The translations under genes were made by a program, and so were the position numbers. From Treponema sp. (GTDB lineage: Bacteria > Spirochaetota > Spirochaetia > Treponematales > Treponemataceae): a DNA stretch of 64,000 nucleotides. Location of the stretch: assembly GCA_014804005.1 (NCBI GenBank), contig JAAVAP010000018.1, forward strand, positions 109,332 to 173,331. The letters are read 5' to 3'. Of the stretch, positions 17,146 through 25,759 are shown one piece after another (the first letter of the stretch is position 1; every line of letters begins with the position of its first letter). The notes below the pieces were generated by a model. That model was not told the origin of the DNA, searched no databases, and saw only the letters and a program-made list of their open reading frames with translations.

Positions 17146-17330
17146 CTTTTTGAAAAAAAACTCGAATTTACGCGAAAAAATAGCGGAAAATGAAAGATTC
17201 TTGGGGAATTTACGAATTTCTTGAAGAATTCCATTTTTTCATGAAATTTTTTAAAGAAAACTCAAATTTATTCGAAAAAATCGAAGAATGTGAAAGATTC
17301 TTGAAGAATTTACGATTTTCTTGAAAAACA
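17145..17330. repeat. 100-bp-period direct repeat with four TTCTTGAAGAA-like palindromes (candidate enhancer-binding-protein sites)
   Basis: Two imperfect copies (about 17145-17230 and 17245-17330) align with an offset of exactly 100 bp. Within each, two TTCTTGAAGAA-like sites lie about 20 bp apart: ATTCTTGGGGAAT (17197), TTTCTTGAAGAAT (17217), ATTCTTGAAGAAT (17297) and a decayed TTTCTTGAAAAAC (17317). They sit directly upstream of the sigma-54 promoter, where an enhancer-binding protein would bind. The rest of the gap up to 17512 holds two copies of GCGTCATTTTGA (17439, 17482) and no gene. Confidence 0.6.
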
Positions 17331-17512
17331 AGCCCCGAATTTTATAAAAATTAATACTCAGTTTTTCAATTCGTAATCAGGAAAAAAACGGAATTTTTTC
17401 CAGGCTCTCCCAATAAAAATGTCATTCGCAAGATTTTTGCGTCATTTTGAACACAATATGCGTCAAAAAAATTTCAAAACTGCGTCATTTTGATACAGTT
17501 TTTTTGCAAAAA

Positions 17513-18298
17513 TTACGATTTTTCGGCATCCACGCCCAATCCGAACAGTGCAAAATCGCCTTTGGCTGGATCGTCCGGCCAGATTTGCGCCATTTTTCGC
17601 GTCAAAGCGAGCGCGGTTTTTGCGCTTGGCGAACTTTTCGGCGCGAGCAAGCCAAGGCGTTCGGACTCTTTCATCACGTGCACGTCCAGCGGAATGAGCA
17701 AATCTTTCGCGCTCGCCCATTTCCACAAGCCCAAATCCACGGGCGAATTTTGGCGAACCATCCAGCGCAAAAACATGTGCAATTTTTTGCACGCGCCGTC
17801 CGCGTTTTGCGAAACGCATTTTATTTTCGGGAAAAGCCCAATCAGCGCGGAAACAAGGCTCAAGGAATTTTTTTCCTGAATCGCTTCGTAGTTTTTTCGA
17901 ACCGCTTCGCCGAGCGAATTGTTTTCCTGTAAAATTTGCGCGAGCCGTGCACAAAGCGCGTTCATATCGCCGTACGAAAAAAATCTGTAGAATTTGTTTT
18001 CGCTTTTCGGAAAAAAAGTTTCGTACTTGCCACTCAAAATCCATTCGCTTGGCTTCATTTTGTTTCGCGCGATTTCCTCGAACATCGAATTCAATTTTGC
18101 CAAAAAAATTTCTCGCTTTCCAAACGAAATTTGCGCCGCGATGAACGATGCAATTTCCTGCTCGCGTTCTTCGGAAAATCTTCGCAGAACTTGGCTCGGG
18201 TCGTTTGTCACGAATTCGGCGTTTTCGTATTTTTGCGCCAACGTGCGGAGTTTTTGTTTCAATTCAGCGGGGAGGGGAAAATTGTCATTCATTTGCAT
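17513..18298 (-). CDS. TIGR02757-family protein (DUF2400)
   Basis: 261 residues, the family length. Signature segments are present: FVTNDPSQVLRRFSEEREQEIASFIAAQISFGKRE near the start, GACKKLHMFLRWMVRQNSPVDLG in the middle, and IPLDVHVMKESERLGLL followed by KGDFALFGLGV at the end. The fold resembles HhH-GPD DNA glycosylases, but no activity is established. It starts 9 bp after the stop of the GerMN gene and is probably cotranscribed with it. No RBS problem: the ATG at 18298 follows AATTAATTTTTTATA-like sequence, so initiation may depend on coupling. Confidence 0.87.
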   Translation of the reverse strand: MQMNDNFPLPAELKQKLRTLAQKYENAEFVTNDPSQVLRRFSEEREQEIASFIAAQISFGKREIFLAKLNSMFEEIARNKMKPSEWILSGKYETFFPKSENKFYRFFSYGDMNALCARLAQILQENNSLGEAVRKNYEAIQEKNSLSLVSALIGLFPKIKCVSQNADGACKKLHMFLRWMVRQNSPVDLGLWKWASAKDLLIPLDVHVMKESERLGLLAPKSSPSAKTALALTRKMAQIWPDDPAKGDFALFGLGVDAEKS

Positions 18299-18307
18299 TA
18301 TAAAAAA

Positions 18308-19165
18308 TTAATTAAAACTGCTTCGCGTGTACGGCGAGCCAATCCACATCCAAACATCTTCGCCCGATCCGATGTAATCTTTGTGCTTTCCTTCAATCAA
18401 AAATTGCACGCTTTCCACGGTGGCGAATTCCGTGGCGGTAAAAACTACTTGCATCAATTGCGCGCGGTATCCTTCCGCGCCGATTGTATTGAATTCGAAT
18501 TCTTCGCTGAAATTGAGTGCGGCAATTCCGTCGCGGACGCTCGCGCCCAAAAGCCGCGTTCCTTCGGGAATGAGCGACATGCAATTTTTTTCTGCGTCCG
18601 TTGGACCTGCCACAAGCGCGCGAATTGTGCTTGTCAAAGGCGAATCGTTTTTTGTGATGGCGCGCGTGATATTTTTGCGGTTTACATTGCCATCGGAATC
18701 AACTTGCACGAAAAATAATTTTACGTTCATTGTTTGCGCGGGCGGCTTCGGTTTTTCCGATTTTGGCGCGGCGACTTCTTTTTCGGAAATTTCCGTTTGC
18801 GGCGGCGGAACGGTAATGTCTTCATCTTCGTCGTCTTCATCGGCTTCGGGCGCGTTCGCAAAATCTTTTTGGCCTTGCCTCAAGTCTTCCAAATCGAACA
18901 TTCCGGAAGTTTGAATTTCGGATTTGCCGGGCACTGGAGCTTCTTCCACGTCCAAAAGTCCGTTCGTTTTGTTCGGCTTTTCTTTCACTTCATAATTTTG
19001 AATGAATTCCGGCGTAGAGCCTACGACTCGCTCGAAAAAATTCGTGGATTTCAAATTCGCGATGAAATCATCTTTTTTTACCAAAAAGACAATTACCAAA
19101 ATCAAAAAGAGCAAAAGCCAAACGGCCACCAAAAATTTATTTTGCTTTGTTTTTTTCGAAGCCAT
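18308..19165 (-). CDS. Membrane-anchored GerMN-domain protein
   Basis: 285 residues. A single membrane anchor at about residues 11-29 (LVAVWLLLFLILVIVFLV) precedes an acidic, low-complexity linker (about 55-145). The GerMN domain follows at about 150-270: VKLFFVQVDSDGNV, LVAGPTDAEKNCMSLIPEGTRLLGASVRDGIAALNFSEEF, and QLMQVVFTATEFATVESVQFLIEG. In spore formers this domain is in GerM and in lipoproteins linked to cell-wall work; spirochaetes lack sporulation, so here it is likely an envelope or cell-wall associated protein. The promoter TTGAAC-17-TATAAT ends 6 nt before the ATG (leaderless). Confidence 0.85.
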   Translation of the reverse strand: MASKKTKQNKFLVAVWLLLFLILVIVFLVKKDDFIANLKSTNFFERVVGSTPEFIQNYEVKEKPNKTNGLLDVEEAPVPGKSEIQTSGMFDLEDLRQGQKDFANAPEADEDDEDEDITVPPPQTEISEKEVAAPKSEKPKPPAQTMNVKLFFVQVDSDGNVNRKNITRAITKNDSPLTSTIRALVAGPTDAEKNCMSLIPEGTRLLGASVRDGIAALNFSEEFEFNTIGAEGYRAQLMQVVFTATEFATVESVQFLIEGKHKDYIGSGEDVWMWIGSPYTRSSFN

Positions 19166-19171
19166 AAAATT

Positions 19172-19200
19172 ATTATAGTGGATATTGATTTTATGTTCAA
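19172..19200 (-). promoter_or_regulatory. Promoter of GerMN gene (leaderless type)
   Basis: TTGAAC (19200-19195), 17-nt spacer, perfect TATAAT (19177-19172), then 6 nt to the ATG at 19165. Confidence 0.75.
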
Positions 19201-19250
19201 GTTACGTTATAATATAATTAGATTGACAAAATTTCATTTTTTGTCAATCT
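19185..19250 (+). promoter_or_regulatory. Acyl-CoA synthetase promoter with 12-bp palindromic operator candidate
   Basis: TTGATT (19185-19190), 17-nt spacer, TATAAT (19208-19213). The predicted start falls at the left arm of a perfect inverted repeat AGATTGACAAAA / TTTTGTCAATCT (19220-19231, 19239-19250, 7-nt loop). It overlaps the divergent GerMN promoter, so a repressor bound here could affect both. Confidence 0.65.
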
Positions 19251-19420
19251 AAAGTGTGTTCGCGAAATTTGATTTTCGAAAATTTGAATTTTTGAAAACG
19301 CCGCGAGTTTTTTTTTTTGCGAAAAGCGAAAAGTTTGGTGCGAGCAAAAGGCTTGCAAATATTTTTGTGACAATTCTTAATGTCAAGCCGAATTTCATTT
19401 GGCAAAACGAGAGGTTCTCT

Positions 19421-21343
19421 ATGATGAACGTTGAAGGAAAGACCGTTCCGCGCCTTGTTCGCGATGTGGTTATAAAAAATCCTGATGTGCCCGCGCAATA
19501 TTCACGCAACGATTCCGGCGAATTCGACTTTTTGACGTTTTCGCAAATGTGGGAATGCGCGATGAATTTTGGCGGCGCGTTGCTTTCCAAAAATGTCGGG
19601 CGCGGCGAAAAAATCGGCCTGATTGCCGACGACCGCAAAGAATGGCAGCAGGCGAGTTTGGGAATTCTTGCCGTGGGCGCGGTGGACGTTCCGCGCGGCA
19701 CGGACGCAAGCCGCGAAGATTTGAAATACATTCTTTCTTTTGTCGAATGCAAAATCTGCATCGCCGAAAATTCTTCCGCCGCAAAAAAAATCCTTGCATC
19801 GAAAAATGATTTGCCCGCGCTCAAGTCTTTGATTATGTTCGACGAGCCGGACGAAGAAATTGTTTCTTTGGCGAAAGATTGCGGAATCGCGCTTTTGAAA
19901 TTCGGCGAAATGCTTGAAGAAGGAAAAAAGTTCCGCGATGAAAATTCTGGCAAAGTCGAATCGGAATTGGAAAAAGGAAATTGGGATGATGTCGCCACAA
20001 TTATTTTTACGAGCGGCACGACCGGAATTCCGAAAGGCGTTGTCATCACGCATGGAAATTTTTTGGCGCAGCTCATCGAAGTTACGGACAGAATTTGGCT
20101 TCGTCCGAACGAGCGCGCGCTTTGCATTTTACCAGTTTGGCACGTTTTCATGCGCGAAGTGGAATATGTGATTTTGAGCCAAGGATGCGCGCTTTGTTAT
20201 TCCAAGCCAATCGGCAATGTGCTTTTGGGCGACCTCACGAAATTGAATCCAGTGATTTTGCCGGCAGTTCCTCGAGTTTTCGAAGGCGTGCTCGAAGGAA
20301 TAAATCGCAAGATGCGGCGCACGGGCGGAATCACGCTCGCGATGTACACTTTTTTTGTTCACGCAGCGATTTTGCACAGCCGAATGCATCGAAAACTTTT
20401 CAGGCAGAACATTCGATTTAAAAAAGAATTCATGCCTTTTTGGTGGGCGATTTTGGTTTTGCCGTGGCTTTTGCTTTGGCCGACAAAACTTTTGGGAAAC
20501 GCGCTCGTGTTCAAAAAAATCCGCAAAATGCTCGGAACGAATTTCCGCGCTGGAGTTGTCGGCGGCGGCTCGTATCCAAAATCGGTGGACGAATTCTTTT
20601 GGGCAATCGGCGTGAACATTGTCGAGGGCTACGGCCTCACCGAAACTTCGCCGATCGTTTCCGTGCGATTCATCGACAAGCCGATTTTCGGCAGCATCGG
20701 AACTCCGCTTTACGGCGTGCAGGCGCGAATTGTCGATATGGAAGGAAATGTTTTGCCGAAATGTCAAAAAGGCGTTTTGCAAATCAAAGGTCCGACGGTG
20801 ATGCAAGGCTATTACAATCGACCCGAACTCACTGCGAAGGCAATTTCGCCGGACGGCTGGCTTGATACGGGCGACCTTGCGATAATCGGAATGGCGGGCG
20901 AACTGAAAATTTTGGGGCGCGTGAAAGACACGATTGTTTTGCGCGGCGGCGAAAATGTCGAGCCAATCCCGCTAGAAACAAAACTCACGGAATCGATTTA
21001 CATTTCCACGGCCGTTGTCATCGGGCAAGACGAGCGCAATTTGGGCGCGTTGATTCTTCCTAATCAAGAAGAGCTTGTTCTGTGGGCGCAAAGTTGCAAC
21101 GTGAAATTCGAAACGTTCGAAGATTTGGTGAAAACGCAGGAAGCCTACAAATTCATCGACGGAATTGTGCGCGAAACAATTTGCGCGAAAAACGGTTTCC
21201 GCGCGTTCGAACGCATTCCAAGATTCGCGCTTCTTTCAAAGCCGTTCGAAGTGGGACGCGAGCTTTCCGCCAAACAAGAATTGATGCGCTACAAAATCAC
21301 GGAACTTTATCCGAACGAAGTGAAATCAATTTTCAGAGAATAA
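19421..21343 (+). CDS. AMP-binding long-chain acyl-CoA synthetase
   Basis: 640 residues from ATG 19421 (GAGAGG upstream); a second ATG follows immediately. The track ORF extends 55 codons upstream into the leader, past a T11 run. Adenylate-forming motifs are in order: TIIFTSGTTGIPKGVVITHGN (P-loop-like), VEGYGLTETSPIVSVR, GWLDTGDLAIIG and ILGRVKDTIVLRGGENVEPIPLE. It resembles long-chain fatty acid:CoA ligases of the FAA1/FadD type, with a hydrophobic insert at about residues 330-365 that may touch the membrane. It activates fatty acids for phospholipid synthesis from host-derived lipid; the chain-length range is not readable. The palindrome at the promoter suggests ligand-controlled repression. 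Confidence 0.9.
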   Translation: MMNVEGKTVPRLVRDVVIKNPDVPAQYSRNDSGEFDFLTFSQMWECAMNFGGALLSKNVGRGEKIGLIADDRKEWQQASLGILAVGAVDVPRGTDASREDLKYILSFVECKICIAENSSAAKKILASKNDLPALKSLIMFDEPDEEIVSLAKDCGIALLKFGEMLEEGKKFRDENSGKVESELEKGNWDDVATIIFTSGTTGIPKGVVITHGNFLAQLIEVTDRIWLRPNERALCILPVWHVFMREVEYVILSQGCALCYSKPIGNVLLGDLTKLNPVILPAVPRVFEGVLEGINRKMRRTGGITLAMYTFFVHAAILHSRMHRKLFRQNIRFKKEFMPFWWAILVLPWLLLWPTKLLGNALVFKKIRKMLGTNFRAGVVGGGSYPKSVDEFFWAIGVNIVEGYGLTETSPIVSVRFIDKPIFGSIGTPLYGVQARIVDMEGNVLPKCQKGVLQIKGPTVMQGYYNRPELTAKAISPDGWLDTGDLAIIGMAGELKILGRVKDTIVLRGGENVEPIPLETKLTESIYISTAVVIGQDERNLGALILPNQEELVLWAQSCNVKFETFEDLVKTQEAYKFIDGIVRETICAKNGFRAFERIPRFALLSKPFEVGRELSAKQELMRYKITELYPNEVKSIFRE

Positions 21344-21389
21344 AGCCTGAAAATCGAGGCGGTGAAATTTAATTTTGGATAAAATAGCC

Positions 21390-21405
21390 GCGCTTTTCAA
21401 GCGCA
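21390..21405. terminator. Possible bidirectional terminator between acyl-CoA synthetase and recQ
   Basis: GCGCTT-ttc-AAGCGC hairpin in the 67-bp convergent gap, without a strong U-tract. Confidence 0.3.
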
Positions 21406-21410
21406 CCTTC

Positions 21411-23339
21411 TTACGCACCGTTCAGCGAAATCACTTTGAGAATCGCGTCGCCGAATTTTTCCGCTTTGACTTCACCGATTCCGTGAATCGCATAAAGTTC
21501 GGAGCGCGTCGCGGGCTTTTTGTTCGCGAGTTCCGTCAAAGTTTTGTCGCTGAAAATGTAATACGGCGGAATGTTGTTTTCTTCGGCGGTTTTTTTGCGC
21601 CACAATTTTAGCCGCGCCGCAAGGTTTTGCGTCTGCGCGTCGTTTTGAAGAGAATCGGAAATTTCCGAGCGTTTTCGCAAAATGGCTTGCTTTTTTGGAA
21701 ACGCAAGTTGCGCCTTTTTTTGCGATTCAAAATCGATGCGAACGGGAAGTTCAACTTTGTCGCGATTGGAAAGAATTTCTTTTCCGAGCGAAGTTACGGC
21801 AATCACATTGTAATCGCCCGTGCGTCTTATGATGCCGGCATTTTCCATCGCGTCCACAAGTTCAAACCAAGCTTGTTTGGAAAGCTCCGTGCCGATTCCC
21901 CAAGTGCTCAAAAAATTGTGATTGTTCTTCGTGACTTTTTGATTTCGTGAGCCGAGCAAAATGTCGATGATGTGCGCCGCACCGAAACGCTCATGCACGC
22001 GATAAATGCACGACAAAAATTTTTGCACGGGGATTGTCACGTCCTGATTTTTTATTCCCCCTCCTTCGCAAATGTCGCAACAAAATTGGTTTTCGGAATT
22101 CGCGGCGTTTTCTGCGCAAAGTTTGGGTTCGTATTTTTCGCCAAAATAATTCAGCAAAACTTGGCGACGACATTTTCGCGCGTTGGCGAAATCGAGCATC
22201 GCCTGCAAAAGTTTTTCGCTTTTGAAGGATTCCTCTTCGTCCTTTTCGCGGAAAAAATATCGCACTCGGTGAGCGTCGCCCGCGCTGTACAAAAGAAGCG
22301 CGGTGCTCGGCAAGCCATCTCTTCCCGCCCGCCCGATTTCCTGATAATATTGTTCGATCGATTTTGGCAAGGCAAAGTGAATCACGTAGCGAACATTGGG
22401 CTTGTTGATTCCCATTCCGAACGCGACAGTGGCGACCATTATGTCAACTTGATCGCGGATGAATCTTTTCTGATTTTCGCTGCGCACTTCGTCGCTCAAG
22501 CCCGCGTGATAAGGAAGCGCGGAAAAATTTTGCGCCTGCAATTCTTCCGCAAGCGAATCGACTTCCTTTCGCGAAAGGCAATAAATTATTCCGCTCTCGT
22601 CCTTGTGATTTTCTATGAACGAAATGATTTGCCTTGTGCCATCGTTGCGCGGCTGGACTTGCAGAAAAATATTTTTCCTGTTGAAACTGGAAACCAAAAC
22701 GCTTGCGTTTTTCAAATCAAGATTTTTGAGAACGTCCTGCCGAACTTGCTTTGTCGCCGTCGCCGTGAGTGCGAGGCAAGGCGCGTCAGGAAATTCTTTT
22801 CGGAATGAAGCGATTTCCAAATAGTTTGGGCGAAAATCATGCCCCCATTCGCTTATGCAATGCGCCTCATCAATCGTGATGCAGCTCACTTTGAGATTCG
22901 CCTCGCGGAAAATATTTTTCACTCGCTCAGTCGCCAAACCTTCGGGCGAAACGTAAATCAATTTTGCCTCACCTGATTTTATGGATTTTATCGTCTGGAC
23001 ATATTCATCGTATTCAAGCGAGGAATTCAAAAACACAGCGTTCACTCCGGCTTCTTTGAGCGCGCCCACTTGGTCTTGCATAAGCGCGATGAGCGGCGAA
23101 ACCACAATCGTAACGCCCGAAAAAATCAGCGCGGGAATTTGATAGCACAAAGATTTTCCGCCGCCAGTCGGCATGACCGCCAAAGTGTCGCGACCCGACA
23201 AAATATTTTGAATGATTTCTTTTTGCCCCGCGCGGAATTCCGAGTAACCGAAAACATTTTTCAAAACCGCCTCGGGCTTCGCGCCGACAAAATCCGCCGC
23301 ATCGTGTGAAAACAAATTTGACATATTTTCAATTTGCAT
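21411..23339 (-). CDS. recQ: ATP-dependent DNA helicase RecQ
   Basis: 642 residues from the ATG at 23339; the track start (23363) overlaps the -10 box and is ruled out, and MSNLF at 23324 is the alternative. Motifs: FRAGQKEIIQNIL, Walker A MPTGGGKS, Walker B IDEAHCISEWGHDFR, helicase motif V/VI MVATVAFGMGINKPNVR and YYQEIGRAGRDG. The zinc-binding region follows (CRRQVLLNYFGE, CCDICEGGG), then a winged-helix (RQC) domain and a C-terminal HRDC domain (ATRSELYAIHGIGEVKAEKFG). 3'-5' helicase of recombination repair. No Shine-Dalgarno is visible. Confidence 0.95.
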   Translation of the reverse strand: MQIENMSNLFSHDAADFVGAKPEAVLKNVFGYSEFRAGQKEIIQNILSGRDTLAVMPTGGGKSLCYQIPALIFSGVTIVVSPLIALMQDQVGALKEAGVNAVFLNSSLEYDEYVQTIKSIKSGEAKLIYVSPEGLATERVKNIFREANLKVSCITIDEAHCISEWGHDFRPNYLEIASFRKEFPDAPCLALTATATKQVRQDVLKNLDLKNASVLVSSFNRKNIFLQVQPRNDGTRQIISFIENHKDESGIIYCLSRKEVDSLAEELQAQNFSALPYHAGLSDEVRSENQKRFIRDQVDIMVATVAFGMGINKPNVRYVIHFALPKSIEQYYQEIGRAGRDGLPSTALLLYSAGDAHRVRYFFREKDEEESFKSEKLLQAMLDFANARKCRRQVLLNYFGEKYEPKLCAENAANSENQFCCDICEGGGIKNQDVTIPVQKFLSCIYRVHERFGAAHIIDILLGSRNQKVTKNNHNFLSTWGIGTELSKQAWFELVDAMENAGIIRRTGDYNVIAVTSLGKEILSNRDKVELPVRIDFESQKKAQLAFPKKQAILRKRSEISDSLQNDAQTQNLAARLKLWRKKTAEENNIPPYYIFSDKTLTELANKKPATRSELYAIHGIGEVKAEKFGDAILKVISLNGA

Positions 23340-23351
23340 AAATGCGTTTTC

Positions 23352-23380
23352 ATTATAACGCAAGCGCGTCGTTTTGTCAT
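23352..23380 (-). promoter_or_regulatory. Promoter of recQ
   Basis: ATGACA (23380-23375), 17-nt spacer, TATAAT (23357-23352). The start codon at 23339 would leave a leader of only about 6 nt. Confidence 0.65.
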
Positions 23381-23433
23381 CCGATTTTGCGCACGATGGG
23401 CGGGGAAGGCTCGCGTCTTGCGTCCAATCTCAC

Positions 23434-23462
23434 TTGAAACATTTTGTTTTTCTTGCTATAAT
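23434..23462 (+). promoter_or_regulatory. Promoter of glgX (leaderless type)
   Basis: TTGAAA (23434-23439), 17-nt spacer, TATAAT (23457-23462), then TTTTCT-like 6 nt and ATG 23469. The transcript should begin at or next to the A of ATG. Confidence 0.8.
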
Positions 23463-23468
23463 TTTTCT

Positions 23469-25619
23469 ATGAAAACTTTCACTGTGCTTAAAGGAAAACC
23501 TTTATCGCAAGGCGCTGTTATTACTTCGGACGGAGTGAATTTTTCAATTTTCTCCAAAGATGCGACGAGGGTCGTGCTTTGCTTTTTTGAGAACGCGAAC
23601 GACGGCGCTCCTTGTGCCACGGTGGAATTTGATCCTGTTCAAAACAAGACGGGTGACATTTGGCACGCGCTCATTCCCGAAGCGCGCGCCGGCACTTTGT
23701 ATCTCTATCGAATTGACGGGCCGTACAATCCCGAAAAAGGATTGCGCTTTGATTTTGGCAGATACCTTCTCGATCCTTTTGCGAAATGTTTTTCCGAAGG
23801 TTCTGTTTACAAATCTTTCGCCGCTTCTCCCACGCGCGACATCGACACGATTTTTATAAAAGACAGAAAAATTCAGAGCGCGGAACTTTTTCCAAAATGC
23901 GTCGTGATTGACGATGACGATTTCGATTGGGAGGGGGATAGACCGCTCAACATTCCGCTTGAAAAAAGCATAATTTACGAAACGCATTTGAAAGGCTTTA
24001 CGACTTCCCCGACTTCTTCGGTGAGCGCGGCCGGCACTTACAAGGGCTTCACGGAAAAAATTCCGTATTTGAAATCTTTGGGAATCACTTCGGTGGAATT
24101 TTTGCCGATTCAGGAATTCGACGAAAACGAAAATGCCAACACGAATCCAAAGAACGGCGCGCGCCTTGCGAATTATTGGGGCTACAGCACGATTGGATTT
24201 TTCGCGCCAAAGACCACTTATTCTAGCGCGCGCGCGCCCGGCGAGCCTGTCCGCGAATTCAAGCAAATGGTAAAGGATTTGCATGCCGCCGGAATCGAAG
24301 TGATTTTGGACGTGGTTTACAATCACACGAGCGAAGGCAACGAGCGCGGCTACACTTTTGAATTCAAGGGAATCCAAAACGATCAATATTACACGCTTCC
24401 CTGCGACAAAAAATATTATATGAATTTTTCGGGGTGCGGAAACACGTTCAACTGCAATCAGCCCAACGTGATGCTTTTCATTTTGCAAAGCCTGCGATAT
24501 TGGGTTCAGGAAATGCACGTCGATGGATTTCGCTTTGACTTGGCTTCGATTTTGTGCCGAGGACAAAATGGCGAGTTTCTTTCGTTTCCGCCTTTGACGA
24601 ATTTGATTTCAGTCGATCCGATTCTTTCCAAAACAAAAATAATCGCCGAGCCTTGGGATGCGGGCGGCGGATATCACATGGGATTTTTCCCGGGCGGAAG
24701 ATGGAGCGAATGGAACGATCGTTTCCGCGACGACATTCGCCGATTCATTCGCGGCGACGGAAACACTTCCACGGGCGCGGCGACAAGACTTGCCGGCTCG
24801 AGCGACATTTTTTTCCACAACGGGAAAAGGCCGTTCAATTCGATAAACTACATCACTTGCCACGACGGGTTCACGCTGAACGATTTGGTCAGCTACAACC
24901 AAAAGCACAACGAGGAAAACGGCGAGGAAAATCGCGACGGAAGCGACGGCAACAATTCTTACAATCACGGATTTGAAGGCGAATGCACGAACGTAAAAAT
25001 CGAAGCGTTGCGCTCGCGGCAAATAAAAAATTTCCTCACCGCGCTTTTGACGGCGGTGGGCACTCCGATGATTTTGGGCGGCGACGAATTCCGCAGGACG
25101 CAGCGCGGCAACAACAACGCCTATTGCCAGGACAACGAACTCGCTTGGTTCGACTGGACGTTCGCGCAAAAAAATAAAAGTCTCGTCGAATTTACGAGCC
25201 GCCTCATAAAATTCCGCAAGGCGCATCCTTGCCTTTCGCGAACGGAATTTTTCGGCGAAAGCGAATCGGAAAAATGCAACGGCGTTGAAGTGATTTGGTA
25301 CGACTACGACGGGCGCATTCCCGATTGGTCGAAGCTCAGCAGATTTTTGGCGTATGAAATTTACGGAAGCCGTTTCCAAAAAAGTGACGGCGGCTTCGAC
25401 AATGATTTGTATTTTGCAATCAACACGGACGCGCACGATATGAATCTGATTTTGCCGAGCCTTGCCGATGGAAAAGTTTGGGCGCGTGTTTTGGACACTT
25501 CGTTCCCGGAAGGAGAAGAAATTCTCGAAGCCGGAAAAGAAGAAATCTTGGGCGCGCAAAATCGTTATGTCATTCCCGCGAAATCCTACGTGATTTTGAT
25601 GGCAATTGACAGACGTTAA
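23469..25619 (+). CDS. glgX: Glycogen debranching enzyme GlgX (isoamylase-type GH13)
   Basis: 716 residues from ATG 23469; the preceding 45 codons of the track ORF cover the promoter. An N-terminal CBM48-like domain (GVNFSIFSKDATRVVLCFFE, LYLYRIDGPYNPEKGLRF) is followed by the GH13 barrel: ILDVVYNHTSEGNE, FRFDLASIL with the nucleophile Asp, IIAEPWDAGG with the acid Glu, and YITCHDGFTLNDLVSYN. Then comes the GlgX-typical insert NEENGEENRDGSDGNNSYNHG. It hydrolyses alpha-1,6 branches of phosphorylase-trimmed glycogen. glgP follows 140 bp downstream, so the two encode glycogen breakdown. Confidence 0.95.
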   Translation: MKTFTVLKGKPLSQGAVITSDGVNFSIFSKDATRVVLCFFENANDGAPCATVEFDPVQNKTGDIWHALIPEARAGTLYLYRIDGPYNPEKGLRFDFGRYLLDPFAKCFSEGSVYKSFAASPTRDIDTIFIKDRKIQSAELFPKCVVIDDDDFDWEGDRPLNIPLEKSIIYETHLKGFTTSPTSSVSAAGTYKGFTEKIPYLKSLGITSVEFLPIQEFDENENANTNPKNGARLANYWGYSTIGFFAPKTTYSSARAPGEPVREFKQMVKDLHAAGIEVILDVVYNHTSEGNERGYTFEFKGIQNDQYYTLPCDKKYYMNFSGCGNTFNCNQPNVMLFILQSLRYWVQEMHVDGFRFDLASILCRGQNGEFLSFPPLTNLISVDPILSKTKIIAEPWDAGGGYHMGFFPGGRWSEWNDRFRDDIRRFIRGDGNTSTGAATRLAGSSDIFFHNGKRPFNSINYITCHDGFTLNDLVSYNQKHNEENGEENRDGSDGNNSYNHGFEGECTNVKIEALRSRQIKNFLTALLTAVGTPMILGGDEFRRTQRGNNNAYCQDNELAWFDWTFAQKNKSLVEFTSRLIKFRKAHPCLSRTEFFGESESEKCNGVEVIWYDYDGRIPDWSKLSRFLAYEIYGSRFQKSDGGFDNDLYFAINTDAHDMNLILPSLADGKVWARVLDTSFPEGEEILEAGKEEILGAQNRYVIPAKSYVILMAIDRR

Positions 25620-25637
25620 TTTTATTTTGGTGATTGG

Positions 25638-25660
25638 TTTGCCGTGATTTTTGCGGCAAA
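25638..25660. repeat. 7-bp inverted repeat in glgX-glgP spacer
   Basis: TTTGCCG / CGGCAAA flank a T-rich loop soon after the glgX stop. No U-tract follows. Confidence 0.35.
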
Positions 25661-25674
25661 TGAATTATGGGAAT

Positions 25675-25698
25675 CTCTAAAAACTTCAGTTTTTAGAG
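25675..25698 (+). terminator. Hairpin between glgX and glgP (terminator or attenuator-like)
   Basis: CTCTAAAAAC-ttca-GTTTTTAGAG, a perfect 10-bp stem, followed by GTGTCTTTAT. It may end the glgX transcript or reduce readthrough into glgP. Confidence 0.5.
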
Positions 25699-25759
25699 GT
25701 GTCTTTATATCGCTTCCAAATTTTGAGGAGTGCGAAAAAAAACTTACAGGAGTTTTAGA

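Noticed and set aside
17197-17330. Eukaryote-like heat-shock elements (TTCnnGAA) upstream of hsp20
   Set aside because: The resemblance is coincidental in a bacterium; the sigma-54 promoter makes enhancer-binding sites the better reading.
19308-19318. T11 tract as a contingency repeat before the acyl-CoA synthetase
   Set aside because: It lies in the leader, not in codons, about 100 bp from the start; an effect on expression is possible but nothing supports it.
23340-23363. MRYNENAF start of recQ given by the ORF track
   Set aside because: These codons overlap the -10 box, so they cannot be in the mRNA.
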